49,038 nt of DNA from Saccoglossus kowalevskii. Taxonomy: Eukaryota; Hemichordata; Enteropneusta; Harrimaniidae. The position numbers and the translations under genes are program-made. Positions within the stretch are counted from its first letter, which is position 1. Every line of letters begins with the position of its first letter. The notes under the pieces are model-generated. The model was not told the DNA's origin, ran no database searches, and saw only the letters and a program-made list of their open reading frames with translations. This document shows, one piece after another, positions 35,093 to 44,819 of the stretch. The DNA is taken from assembly GCF_000003605.2 (NCBI RefSeq), contig NW_003140835.1, positions 98,645-147,682 of the forward strand, in the 5' to 3' direction.

Positions 35093-35430
35093 TTGGCGAT
35101 TCGCTCCACTAAAAACACACACAACATGTTTTCAGCTGTTGTCATGGTAGGACATAAACGGGAAGCAAACGTTGGTTTATAACTAAAACCAGGGCCCTGT
35201 ATACAAAGTTCGTAAGTCACTATTTAAAATTTAGTTTTTGGCTGTTGCCATGGCAACAAATGGCCAAGATTTTTTCTTCGATATCACCACCTAACTAGAG
35301 TGATGGTTTGACTTGCCTGCCAAGTTTGAACGAAATCAGCCCAACCAAAAAGTCACAAAAGAGTTAATACGTGAAGACACAGACACACACAAATGATTTT
35401 AAAGGCAATCCTAGCGGAGCAAATCGCCAA
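35093..35430. mobile_element. 338-bp MITE-like element with 18-bp inverted ends
   Basis: Left end TTGGCGATTCGCTCCACT, right end AGCGGAGCAAATCGCCAA; reversed, they match at 16 of 18 positions. The inside includes CCATGGCAACAAATGG and GTTTGAACGAAATCAGCCCA, also present in neighbouring units. No coding capacity. A flanking TATATCAGTCCCACTGATAA-type linker recurs before each unit, so the elements stand in a tandem series. Confidence 0.65.
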
Positions 35431-35439
35431 CAAAATCGT

Positions 35440-36010
35440 CGCAATATATCAGTCCCACTGATAATAAAACAAGCCAGTAGGTTGGTGGGCTATTCGCTCC
35501 TCTTAAAAGACAGACAACATGAATTCGAACGTTGCTATGGTAGTACATGAACGTAAAGCCAGCGTTAAAACTAAAACTGGAGCCCGTATATGAAGTTCGC
35601 AAAGACCGTTCAGTCTTCAGAAGTCGCTTCACTTTATTACTAGCACGTATTTTGTTGTCAAAATTATTATTTTCGACTGCGATTGTATTATGCAGCAATT
35701 GCGGTTCATTCAAAGTTGCATCGGGACTTAAGTTGATACAATGTCGGCGTATGTTGTCAAATTTCTCGCCAGTGAATAAAATATATATAAATATACGCAA
35801 ATTTGGGCCCATTTGCAAACTGAATAGAATGAGCTATTTCCGAGATTTTGAATACAATATTTGTAACAGGAGATACATTCAAAGGTATTCAAAATTCAGT
35901 TTTTCGCGGGCCGTGAATTTTTCCAGATTTTATCACCTAGGTAGTGTGAAGGTTAGAACTGCCTGCCGAATTTGAACGAATTCGACCCAACCAAAAGTTG
36001 AAAGCTGTTC
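35440..36010. repeat. Third, decayed unit of the inverted-end array
   Basis: Starts with the same linker ATCAGTCCCACTGATAATAA, then a damaged left end (GCTATTCGCTCCTCT), then the conserved inside TTTGAACGAATTCGACCCAA near 35970. The right end was not found. Frames of 135-142 codons here are repeat translations, not genes. Confidence 0.5.
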
Positions 36011-37029
36011 ATGGTGAAAAGTTAACCCTACTTTGAGGTTTATTTTCTCGCCAGTAAGAACAATTCCATAAGTATTGTTCATTTTGTTCATATTGCCTTA
36101 AAAAATATACTTTTTCATCAAACAGGTAGAACTTGGGAATGGTGTCTCAGCTACTGGGTCGTAACTGAAATGTTTCATGCAAACTATGCTGATTAATACA
36201 AGACTGGTGCCAATAAATCTTGTAACAACTACAGTGAATATCCAACCACAGTTTTGACAGTCACATATATTTGCATGTCGAAACCCATCTTGGTAGTTGA
36301 ACTTAATACAATTAATCTGACCAATTTGGTCACTATTATTCTTGTGGAGGCACCGTAGAAGATCACTGTACCTTAGTAGGTGTCTTTGTTTTTGAATTGA
36401 AATTTATTTGGAATTTTCCTCTAGAAATAGTTTTTCTGACATGTTTTGCCCTTCTAAAGGTCAATGGAATCAAATATCAAAACAATGAGCCCAATTTCAG
36501 ATTCGTGCGGTTAGCAGTAATGTGTGTTGTTGGAACAAAATGTGCTTAGTGGTCGAATTTGAATGTTTTGAGCAAGTAAGTGTTACATACGTAATTAAAA
36601 CCCGTACCTCGCAAAAAATCATAATGTTCAATCAAAGCTCTTTATACAGACTAAATGTTCTACTTTAGAGTAGGTCCTGTTCCTAAGATGACCAACTTCA
36701 AAAACGTCGGTCTCAACACTGTTTTATCGCTATTTTATCTGGTATTTTACTAATTTTCGCTTTGTTGACGTTGCTATGTATAGTATCCAATTTCGGAATT
36801 ACTTCTCATAATAACAACCAATGTTTCTCAAAGGTTGGAAACAACGGAAATGGCTGTGACGCACTCACACAACAAATATCGGTACTTTGACTCTTAATCA
36901 CCAAGGTATGATTTATGTTTTTTTCTCTCTCACACAATCCTACTTGTGTTCGGAATACCATCCACGATGTTAATATACTTTGGCCTGGCATTTTTTTTCT
37001 GTTTCATCCGGCGCCGATGCCTCCGTGTA
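36011..37029. other. Intergenic, nothing recognised
   Basis: AT-rich stretch between the inverted-end array and the candidate minus-strand exon. No conserved domain, repeat end or RNA gene visible. It may include the 3' UTR of the candidate exon. Confidence 0.25.
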
Positions 37030-37181
37030 TCAGATGTAGTTATATCCACTCATCATGCTATCAGCCATAATGTCGAAATTTAAACTGTGATACACAGTTA
37101 ATATCTTAACAAGGTCAATGTCAATATCCTCACCCTCCCCGTTCTCGTTTGCCAGTGTGCTAGAAAATTCGGAAAAGTGAT
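37030..37181 (-). CDS. Candidate terminal exon, unknown gene
   Basis: Good acceptor (ATTCATTTCAG before 37181), phase 1 entry and stop TGA at 37032. It reads HFSEFSSTLANENGEG, then an acidic EDIDIDLVKILTVYHS, and ends MADSMMSGYNYI. Composition and hydrophobic spacing look protein-like. The peptide contains LANEN followed by acidic residues, as does the candidate exon at 22886-22973, and a GTGAGG inside it could serve as a donor at the same relative place. Family not recognised. Confidence 0.35.
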
Positions 37182-37916
37182 CTGAAATGAATTGAAATCA
37201 CGGGGTAGCTACAAGATATGTTTAAAAGTGCATGCTAGATAAACATAATACATGCAGGCTTTTCCAGGCAAATATGTTTGAATTCAAAATAAGGAAATGG
37301 TCAGAAAAAATACGTTGATTGAAAATGAGCAAATAGCCGAAAAGTCCCCCTCGCGATTCAATAAAAAGAAACGTTCCAAATTGAAAAAACGCCATGAAGG
37401 AAAAAAACAGAAATAAAATCCCGAACAATGACGGAACTAAACATTTCTGTACCCGCCAAATGCTTGAATGTACCTGGGGGAGGGTGACAAGTTTCACTCC
37501 TCGTTATGCATGTGGTGGATTTGCACAACTAGGAGTATGATTACTGCAATAAACAAATAATTCTGTTATTTTAACTCCGAAAATACTTTATTTCGGAAAT
37601 AAAACTGAATGAAATAAGCCAAAAAAAAAATGGTACGTGGCAACACGTGGACTGACGAAACTCTGTCAGAGTGATTACATACAAGCCACCGCACACTATA
37701 GTGACCGGGTAAACATCCATTCCCTGCGTGCGCTACTGCGTACCGAAGGAATTGTCATGTTTACACACCTTAAGCCTATGTACACACTGGTAAATATAGT
37801 GTAATACCGTTGCCACGAGCACACATAGACGCTAAATAGAAGGAGAAATAATGATAAAACAAAATGGAACAACTGATAATTAATGTTTGTCGTGATCATG
37901 CTAAATAGCTCTAATG

Positions 37917-37917
<1 letters not shown>

Positions 37918-37958
<41 letters not shown>
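37918..37958. repeat. (TAA)n microsatellite
   Basis: About 13 uninterrupted ATA/TAA units, preceded by one variant unit. Confidence 0.95.
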
Positions 37959-37959
<1 letters not shown>

Positions 37960-38143
37960 GAATGTGCGATTCAGAGAAAACAATCGTATATCTTAAACGT
38001 TACAAGATCACTGTATCGAAAGAAATAAGCAAATGTGGGTAAACATACACAAATCTCTGATATCAAGCTAAGAAACATAATGAATGCTTAAAGAATTTGA
38101 CAAGGCTGTGAAACAATGAAGCCGACACAGGCAACTTCTTAGT

Positions 38144-38280
38144 TTACTGCGCATACGTGTAACTTGGCAGTGGAGTCCACCCTGGGGGCCAGTATCCTAA
38201 TGTGGACACTTGGCGTACAGCCTCTGGATGGTCCAATTTCCTTAACTCCACCCAAACTTCGGACTTAAATATGTTTGTAC
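38144..38280 (-). CDS. Candidate terminal exon, unknown gene
   Basis: A strong acceptor with a long T-run (GTTTTTTTCTCAG) before 38280, phase 1 entry and stop TAA at 38146. It encodes TNIFKSEVWVELRKLDHPEA, then VRQVSTLGYWPPG and the tail WTPLPSYTYAQ. The tryptophan/proline-rich end is unlike random AT-rich translation, and the local base composition is raised. No upstream exon of matching phase was found, in part because a repeat array begins at 38400. It is possibly an alternative last exon to 37030-37181, which uses the same entry phase. Function unknown. Confidence 0.42.
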
Positions 38281-38399
38281 CTGAGAAAAAAACGACAAAT
38301 TATAAATAACTGAACAAACTGGCATATAATGTCAGCCAAAAGGCACAATGCGTTGAACACGACTAAACAGAGGAGTAACAGTATAACGAAATTAACGTA

Positions 38400-38842
38400 C
38401 TTGCCGCCCTGTAAAGCGGGATTAAGCACTATTGGCTGATTCGAGAATTTTACTAATGGAGGCTGCCCATGGAATCCAGTCCAATTCGACTGAAATTGTA
38501 AAACGGGTGCAAAGGCTAAAAAGTGGTCAGCACAATATCTTGCAAATCACGTTCCATACTCCCTTTGTGTACGTTAAACACAAGATTCTGAGCGGTGTGA
38601 CCTTAACAGGTGTGTGCCAAACCCTTGTCGAATACTCCCTATCACTACATAACGCCTTGGAAACTGATCCAACTAGAAATCACAAAACGGTAGTTATCTT
38701 TGATAGGTCGGTGCCAATTATAGTCAATTATTCGTACCACCGCAGTGTGATGACCGACCTATCACAGATGTCAGAACTCGACTTTCTGCCCTTGCCGCCT
38801 GTAAAGCGGGACAAAGCACTATTGGCGGATTCGATATCGTGA
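38400..38842 (+). repeat. 390-bp tandem unit with an open frame
   Basis: Direct copies of a 45-base sequence (CTTGCCGCC, TGTAAAGCGGGA, AAGCACTATTGGC) sit at 38400-38444 and 38791-38835. The open frame from 38432 to 38842 (136 codons, start TTG) lies between and into them. The ALLADS-encoding words of the two copies are exactly 390 bases, 130 codons, apart and in the same frame. The translation starts MEAAHGIQSNSTEI from its first ATG and ends SQMSELDFLPLPPVKRDKAL; no family recognised. More decayed pieces of the unit occur at 39070-39230 and 40540-40690. The TTG start and lack of splice context argue for a repeat rather than a known gene. Confidence 0.5.
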
Positions 38843-38882
38843 ATCGTTTAGAAGCTACACTGGACTCAACTGGCCACACGAG

Positions 38883-39005
38883 NNNNNNNNNNNNNNNNNN
38901 NNNNNNNNNNNNNNNNNNNNNNNNNNNNNNNNNNNNNNNNNNNNNNNNNNNNNNNNNNNNNNNNNNNNNNNNNNNNNNNNNNNNNNNNNNNNNNNNNNNN
39001 NNNNN
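38883..39005. other. Assembly gap (123 N)
   Basis: Undetermined bases within the 390-bp repeat series. The repeat probably caused the break. Confidence 0.95.
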
Positions 39006-39067
39006 TTTGGCGTTTAAAGCGTTAAAATAAATCTACATTAATTGACCAATCATTCGAGTGTATGTAT

Positions 39068-39230
39068 TATTCGGCTGGAATAGTAAAATAGGTGCTAATG
39101 CTAAAAAATAGCCAGCGCAATGTCTTGCAAATCGGGTTTCATACTCATAACAAACGTGACATTCTGAACCACTTAACGATGTGACCTTACAAAAGGTGTG
39201 TCGCTCAGAACCCTGAATGCGGCTTGCAAC
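39068..39230. repeat. Decayed copy of the 390-bp unit
   Basis: Aligns with 38484-38640: GTAAAATAGGTGC, AATGTCTTGCAAATC, CATACTC and ATGTGACCTTA correspond in order. The frame is closed here. Confidence 0.55.
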
Positions 39231-39286
39231 GATCTGTAAGCTGAACTGCGACCTTTCTCACCTGCGTCCTACATACTGTGGATAAA

Positions 39287-39486
39287 CTGTCGACAGTCCT
39301 TGGGCCTAATGTAATTGTGTTTCCTAGACATTCGAGCGCCGAAGCCGTTTGATGGAAAATGCAAACCATTTCACGCGAAGGACCTTATTCCCGAGAGAAT
39401 GTCCCCGTCTGCAGGTTTCTAGTCGATATGAATAATTCATAGGTGATGCTGACGCCACGAAATAAATTATATTAACATAATGTATG
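39287..39486. repeat. Dispersed 200-bp repeat, copy B
   Basis: Second copy of the repeat at 7601-7800, located directly after the 390-bp repeat array. Shared sequence begins ACTGTCGACA and ends at ACATAATGTATGC. Confidence 0.65.
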
Positions 39487-39518
39487 CTACTCCATACTTC
39501 CTGTCCCGGTGTTCACAA

Positions 39519-39602
39519 TTTAATCACGTCTATACAGAATATTTATTAATTAATAACAGATTTAATCACGTTTATACACAATATTTATTAATTAATAACA
39601 GA
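39519..39602. repeat. 42-bp tandem duplication
   Basis: Two head-to-tail copies of a 42-base unit beginning TTTAATCACG and ending TTAATTAATAACAGA, with two or three differences. The length is a multiple of three, but no gene is supported here. Confidence 0.8.
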
Positions 39603-39699
39603 TTAATATTAGATACGACCGACTGTCGACAGTCTAACCGTGAATGGCAGAATCACTATATTCGACAACACCCCCTCCACGACTGCGACGTTTGAGGCA

Positions 39700-40380
39700 T
39701 CAGTGACGGATATGCCAAAAGACCATGCAAGCTCCGTACATTTGCTTTCCAAAACCGATGTTCGCCATAATGGCGGATTTCAACAGGCTCAGGGTAGTAA
39801 ATACTGACTGGTACAATAGTACCTACACTTGCCCGCCTGTCATATGTTTAGCTGAAACCTTGTTGTGTCAAAACTCTGCATCTGACCCGCTGTCGGCGCC
39901 CGCTACGGCAAATATTTTGCAAAATAGCTGTGTGCAATCTAGGCCTTACCTCGCTACTCATCGAGCATGGTAACCAGCAAAGTAATCTTGCAAACGGGAT
40001 ACAAATGGCGTTTCTGCTAATTTCTAAAAACCCAAATGACTTAAAATTTTAACATCGGCAGCGCACATAGCTGCGGAATGAAGGTTATCTCTTGCCCCAG
40101 ACCGTCGTCGAAATTAAGATCAAACAAGAACAGGAATTGTTCTGGCTCTCTAGAGAAGATTTGTTGAAAACGTCGAGGTTAACATGTTTAAGATTAAAGA
40201 TGAAGACATCGTACCTTCTATGCTCGTTGCTATTGCGGGTTACACACACACAGGGAAACAATGCTCTCCTCGATATCAGTAGTAGCGAGAAAATTTGTAA
40301 TAAACTACTAAACAAAACCGACAGATTATTTCGAGAATCAAAGGATCGGGGTTAGTTAAATAGAGAAAATTGTACCCGAA
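39700..40380 (+). other. Possible coding relics, unassigned
   Basis: Two stretches look more protein-like than background. At 40090-40180 one frame reads VVEIKIKQEQELFWLSREDL; at about 40180-40275 a neighbouring frame reads MFKIKDEDIVPSMLVAIAG. Their adjacency in different frames suggests a frameshifted old gene or transposon. On the minus strand a good GTAAGG donor occurs at about 39949. No family identified. Confidence 0.25.
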
Positions 40381-40539
40381 TTGAATAATACCGTAATTGT
40401 GTTTGGGGCACTAATCCGAGATCAGATAGGAAAAAAGTTACAGAAATCCCCCCCCCCCAACCGATGAAAGCTACATCCAGATATAACCGGAAATGCAAAT
40501 AGAAGAAAGTATACTTCGCCCATCAACTGCCGAAGACTC

Positions 40540-40690
40540 GCAAACACTACATAACGCCACGGAAAAGGATCCAACTAGAAAACACAAATCGGTGCCTTGA
40601 CCTAGTCAATTATTGCCGACAGTACTCGTACCGCCGATATGTTGTCTGACCCAACACAGATGTCAGAGCTCGACATTCGAACCTGTAATG
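40540..40690. repeat. Third copy of part of the 390-bp unit
   Basis: Aligns with 38640-38785: ACTACATAACGCC, GATCCAACTAGAAA, GTCAATTATT and ACAGATGTCAGAGCTCGACA correspond. Confidence 0.6.
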
Positions 40691-40899
40691 GCCAGTACGG
40701 CCACAACCAAAGCAAACGCACAGTTTCTTGTTAGTGATGAAGTGTTGGGCTGCCAGCTGGACGTGCTTGGAAAAGAGCCAAAATGATGGATTGCAGCAGT
40801 TTAGCGCTGTTGGTTTGAAGGAGCTGGAGTATCCATGGTATCTGAATTCTATAGAGTGGAAAATGATGATGCGAGAGAGTAAAACTGAATGAAAGAAGC

Positions 40900-42600
40900 C
40901 AACAACACAATGCTGCTAAATGCTACATGCCTCACGAAATTTGTAAACATTTATTTCCCGCTAAACTGTGTAGGGAAAGGTAATTTTCCGTAGCAAGGAA
41001 TTCCCTTTTCCGTGAAGTTCCCACATTTAAAATACCATTGCTTGTCCGCATTGTTCACTGGCGTCTATAGTGACGAAATGTGTTAACTCCTTATTTGATT
41101 TTGCAAAGAATTGTGGGATAGAAACACGAACTATAGAAAGCGTTTTTTTCATTAGGGTATATATTTTCCATATAGTGATGTGCTAACATCACCTGTAAAC
41201 CTCTCCTATTGTCACAACACGTAATTTGTTTTGTTCATAAATTGTATGGTTATATTATATAAGGACATGGGAATATTTGTGTTCGTATAGCTGGCAGCCT
41301 CCGTTTGTAGTTGGGCCCATCACCGCTGTGAAAAACTGCAATTTAACTCATTGACGCTGGATACACGACCTAATTATTGCATTTCGTAGTTGACAAATAA
41401 ATAATTTCATTATTTGTCTAAGTTTCATTGTTACAATTATTCGAATACAATTCTTTGGTGTAAAACACAGGACCTTCAGGATTGCTCTACATGCAGTATT
41501 TATTATATATACCTTACCAGAATTTTGACGTAGTGACTTTGTTGGCGAACAAGGTTTATATTAAACGTATTCTACTGAGCCTTGATTGTATTTACCTTTC
41601 TGGTGATAATGGCATGTTAGGTTATAAGTCAGGGTAATTATTATCTATCCATCGTGTTACGGACTAGTTTTTTCATCAACCAACTTCAAAGTACAAACTG
41701 CTATACATAGTGGAACCATTGATGCTGTAGGGGGTATTGGGAGGGTTAAAGAATTTCATGTTTGTTAGGACTAGTAGTTGTAATGTGCCATCTAGTTGTT
41801 TTCAGGATGCAGCCTGATATGTGTTCCTTTATTGGTTGTTCAATTATGGCTACAATTTTTGTGGTGGGTGAACGATGTGTTTATTGGTTGTTGAGTCATT
41901 GTTTAGCCACCCTGCAGCTTGAAATGGTATGGTCCAAATCAAAATTTGATATGGCGGTGTCTTCTAAAAACATGGCATCAAAATGATTTCTGTTTATTTA
42001 TTACTGTTGTGGAGCCTGAGAACTATCCACTGATTATGATGTCAGGAATAAACAGTATTCTGAACAAGCTTTACTAATTATTGCTGGTAATATCCGAGTA
42101 TGAATTGGGAGCAAACTTTGAGACCAAATCTAGTCGATGTATTGTTATGCTTCTAAAATATTTTTTTTTCAAATGTCTTGAAACGGATTCAAATATAAGG
42201 GTATGGATAGTAAAATAATAAGATGAAATGGTGACCATCAAATGAATTTTTATATGGTATAATTATTTTAAAGAAATCAGAGAAAATATTATAAAATAAA
42301 ATAAATTAAATAGACATATTATATGTATTTCTGTATGTGGAAATTGGCTGACCCACTCAAAAATATAAAGATGTGAGGTCTGCATTTTTTTTTATTTGTG
42401 AAACAATTGGTATTTTACAGACTGCAAACAATAAAACACTCACAGTGCAAGGTTAATTCACCAACATGTCTCTTCTCTTGCTTGAGTGTAAAAGTACATG
42501 ATTTAGTGACTACCTCTTATTTTTTTTTAAATATTAGAATTTCGTTTGTTTGGGAAGGTTCTACAATAAACATAGAACAGATGTAATGAATTAAGCTGCT
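40900..42600. other. Intergenic, no supported gene
   Basis: AT-rich. A 74-codon plus frame (41762-41986) overlaps repeat-like sequence and has no recognised domain. A word beginning GAACAAGCTTTA at about 42065 recurs at 43114 with the following 60 bases partly alike, so 42.0-43.2 kb contains internal duplications. Confidence 0.3.
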
Positions 42601-42604
42601 GCAA

Positions 42605-42960
42605 GACTGCAAGCCCTATGGCACAAGGTATAAGTCCTATTCCAATATGTTTTCAGGTAAGTGAACTGTATGCCTTCATTAATTAAAGCATCACTTGATG
42701 TTCTCTGCTTGTAATATTGTAGAGAATTAATTTTAATATTTTATTTTAATTTCAATACTAGATGTGATTCACTGCCTGTGGAATCATAGATGGCAGAAAT
42801 TCAGCTGAGGATAGACTACAAGCCTATGGGTACAAAGTATAAGTCCTGTTCCAATATGTTTTCAGGTAAGTTAACTGTATGCCTTCATCAATTAAAGCAT
42901 TGCCTGATCTTCACTGCTTGTAATGTAATATTACAAGCAGTGAACATCAAGTGGTGGCTC
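42605..42960. repeat. Diverged direct duplication ending in a hairpin
   Basis: Blocks at about 42605-42722 and 42818-42929 align, sharing TCCAATATGTTTTCAGGTAA (a donor-like site) and TGTATGCCTTCAT. The second block ends in a perfect 15-bp stem, TTCACTGCTTGTAAT / ATTACAAGCAGTGAA, with a 5-base loop (42910-42944). The right arm continues as a reverse complement of the first block's CACTTGATGTT sequence. Confidence 0.65.
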
Positions 42961-43264
42961 AGGTTAATGGTGCAATACAGTGCAATGTTCAAGCCAGCGA
43001 CGATTTTGACTCCTCTATTCAGGAAATTAGTGGTATGTTATTCGGAGAATTGACATTCAAGAGTGAAAGATTGGCAGAAGCATGACGAGTGACTTTTTCG
43101 ACCAGCAATGCCCTGAACAAGCTTTATTAATTATTCCTGTTTTTTTTTGATATGATTTGGACAAGTCATAAATTGGGAGAGTTAACTTCTTGATGAAAAA
43201 AAATGTTAAATTACAGGGCAATATTATTTGTTCGAGCTGCAATTAATTGGATTTTAGAAATAAT

Positions 43265-43405
43265 TCAGAACTTCATCACAACAGCAATTAAATCAGGTTG
43301 TTTCATTATAAATACACCATCCCTTTCAGATTTGAGGTTCAAGTCCCATCCGAGCGGAAGATCCCCAAAACTATGATTTCCCATACATGCTATAGTCAAT
43401 CGTCC
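43265..43405 (-). CDS. Candidate terminal exon with nearby poly(A) signal
   Basis: Acceptor TTTATTTCACAG before 43405. Only phase 0 is free of stops, reading GRLTIACMGNHSFGDLPLGW, then DLNLKSERDGVF and IMKQPDLIAVVMKF before TGA at 43267. A minus-strand AATAAA at 43128-43123 follows the stop by about 137 bases, as expected of a true 3' end. The LPLGWDLN stretch faintly recalls a WW-domain start, but the second tryptophan and the rest do not fit. No family assigned; no upstream exon of phase 0 was identified. Confidence 0.4.
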   Translation of the reverse strand, partial: GRLTIACMGNHSFGDLPLGWDLNLKSERDGVFIMKQPDLIAVVMKF

Positions 43406-43811
43406 CTGTGAAATAAATAAACATCAGGTTAGCTACATAGTAATAAGTATATACTATGTTGTGACATCCTAATATGAATAGAAACATTATCAATGAATAA
43501 ATATGAATTAATTGGTATCAGTTACTTTGTTATTACACGGAAGTGTAAATATTGGTCTTACGATATCAATACAAAAAGTTATTAACATAAACATATTTCT
43601 AGAATACGAGAAAAAGAACATAATAGATCATCGAATATTGCACGCATTTACATACGGCCGCACTTACCAACAAAAATCATGTGAAAATGGCCACAGTGAC
43701 AATGACACGACAGTAACCCTTGTTTATTTTATTGCAATACTGCAATATTGAAAATTGGACGTACATTTGAAATTGAGACACGTCAATTAAATTGTTTGAA
43801 CAATAACAATA

Positions 43812-44542
43812 ATGTTATGCAATAAACATTGGCGTCTATAGCTCTGAATTGTCATCTTTGCGTTTCTTGTGCAACTCAGTATAATGTCATGAATTTATTT
43901 ACGCGTATCTGTTGACCGACTTAATTAGCTGATTATTAGCGAATTGCTGTGTTATGTCTGTCATCGTTTAGGCCTATTTGAAGTTTTGGACGGAACTTGG
44001 CTCAGTGATTTGGAACTAATTACGAGATAACCGTAGCTATTCGGACTATTAATTATGACAGTTGGTATTCGTAGTTATTAATGTAGTGAACGATTAATCA
44101 AAAGATATGACGTATTCAGTACTTAGTGTGATTGGCTTTATGATTGAAGGTTACGCCCTAGAGTCTTTTTACTGTTTTGTAATTGGTTAATGTTTTGAAA
44201 ATGAATAAAGAGAGTTTTAGTTGGTCTTGGCGAGTACACCAGAACAGACGCAGTCCTGGAGAGACTTGGGGCGAGCCTTGACGCAGTCTTGGGCGAGTCT
44301 TGGTTCAGCCATGCGATAGTCTTGGGGACTTTTCCCCAGGGAGCTGTGTCTTATAGAGTGCTCGACTGATCGACTAAGACGAGAGTTGAAACGTATTTCG
44401 CTGCGTGTGTCTTATTTGACTGTAAAGCTTAAGTGACTTCCCAGATCCCGTACCTCAAGGAGATGCGATAGAGAGACGAGACGAGATACCCCCCTGACAC
44501 GTGTGGAGAACCCCGAGGAGAAGAATTACCCCGTGATAATAA
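43812..44542 (+). mobile_element. Possible solo LTR (fossil retroelement)
   Basis: The stretch opens TGTTAT and closes ATAACA, has an AATAAA near 44203 and then a G+C-richer part with recurring CTTGGGCGAG words, the general plan of an LTR. No internal coding region or second LTR was found in the window and no clear target duplication is visible. Family undetermined; treated as an old remnant. Confidence 0.25.
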
Positions 44543-44639
44543 CATTAGTGTGGCGGTAACTAATCAGTAAATTAATACACATATTGACAATTCTTTTCTC
44601 ATGAGAGTTAAGAATGGATAGTTAAATACCACAACCACG

Positions 44640-44813
44640 TATAAATACTGGTTGATAAAAAATATAATATTAAAAGATGAGTAAACAGTATTGTACATCA
44701 CTGTTTTTTTAATGCATTTGTTTATTCCGATACCAGAGGGCGCTATCACCAAGACCGCTATCACCCGGTCGAATTATTTGCATCAGGATAACAAGAATCG
44801 TCAAATTGTGCGG
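44640..44813 (+). promoter_or_regulatory. Possible promoter and non-coding first exon
   Basis: A TATAAATAC at about 44640 is followed 173 bases later by a consensus donor (GTAAGT at 44814). Between them lies CCAGAGGGCGCTAT (about 44734), which resembles the CTCF consensus. No downstream coding exon was identified, so this is a weak call. Confidence 0.25.
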
Positions 44814-44819
44814 TAAGTA

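Noticed and set aside
35411-35975. Overlapping frames of 135 and 142 codons on both strands
   Set aside because: They lie wholly within the decayed repeat unit, and the same sequence is interrupted in sister units.
37696-37983. Minus-strand frame with a leucine run resembling a signal or membrane segment
   Set aside because: The leucines come from translating the (TAA)n microsatellite.
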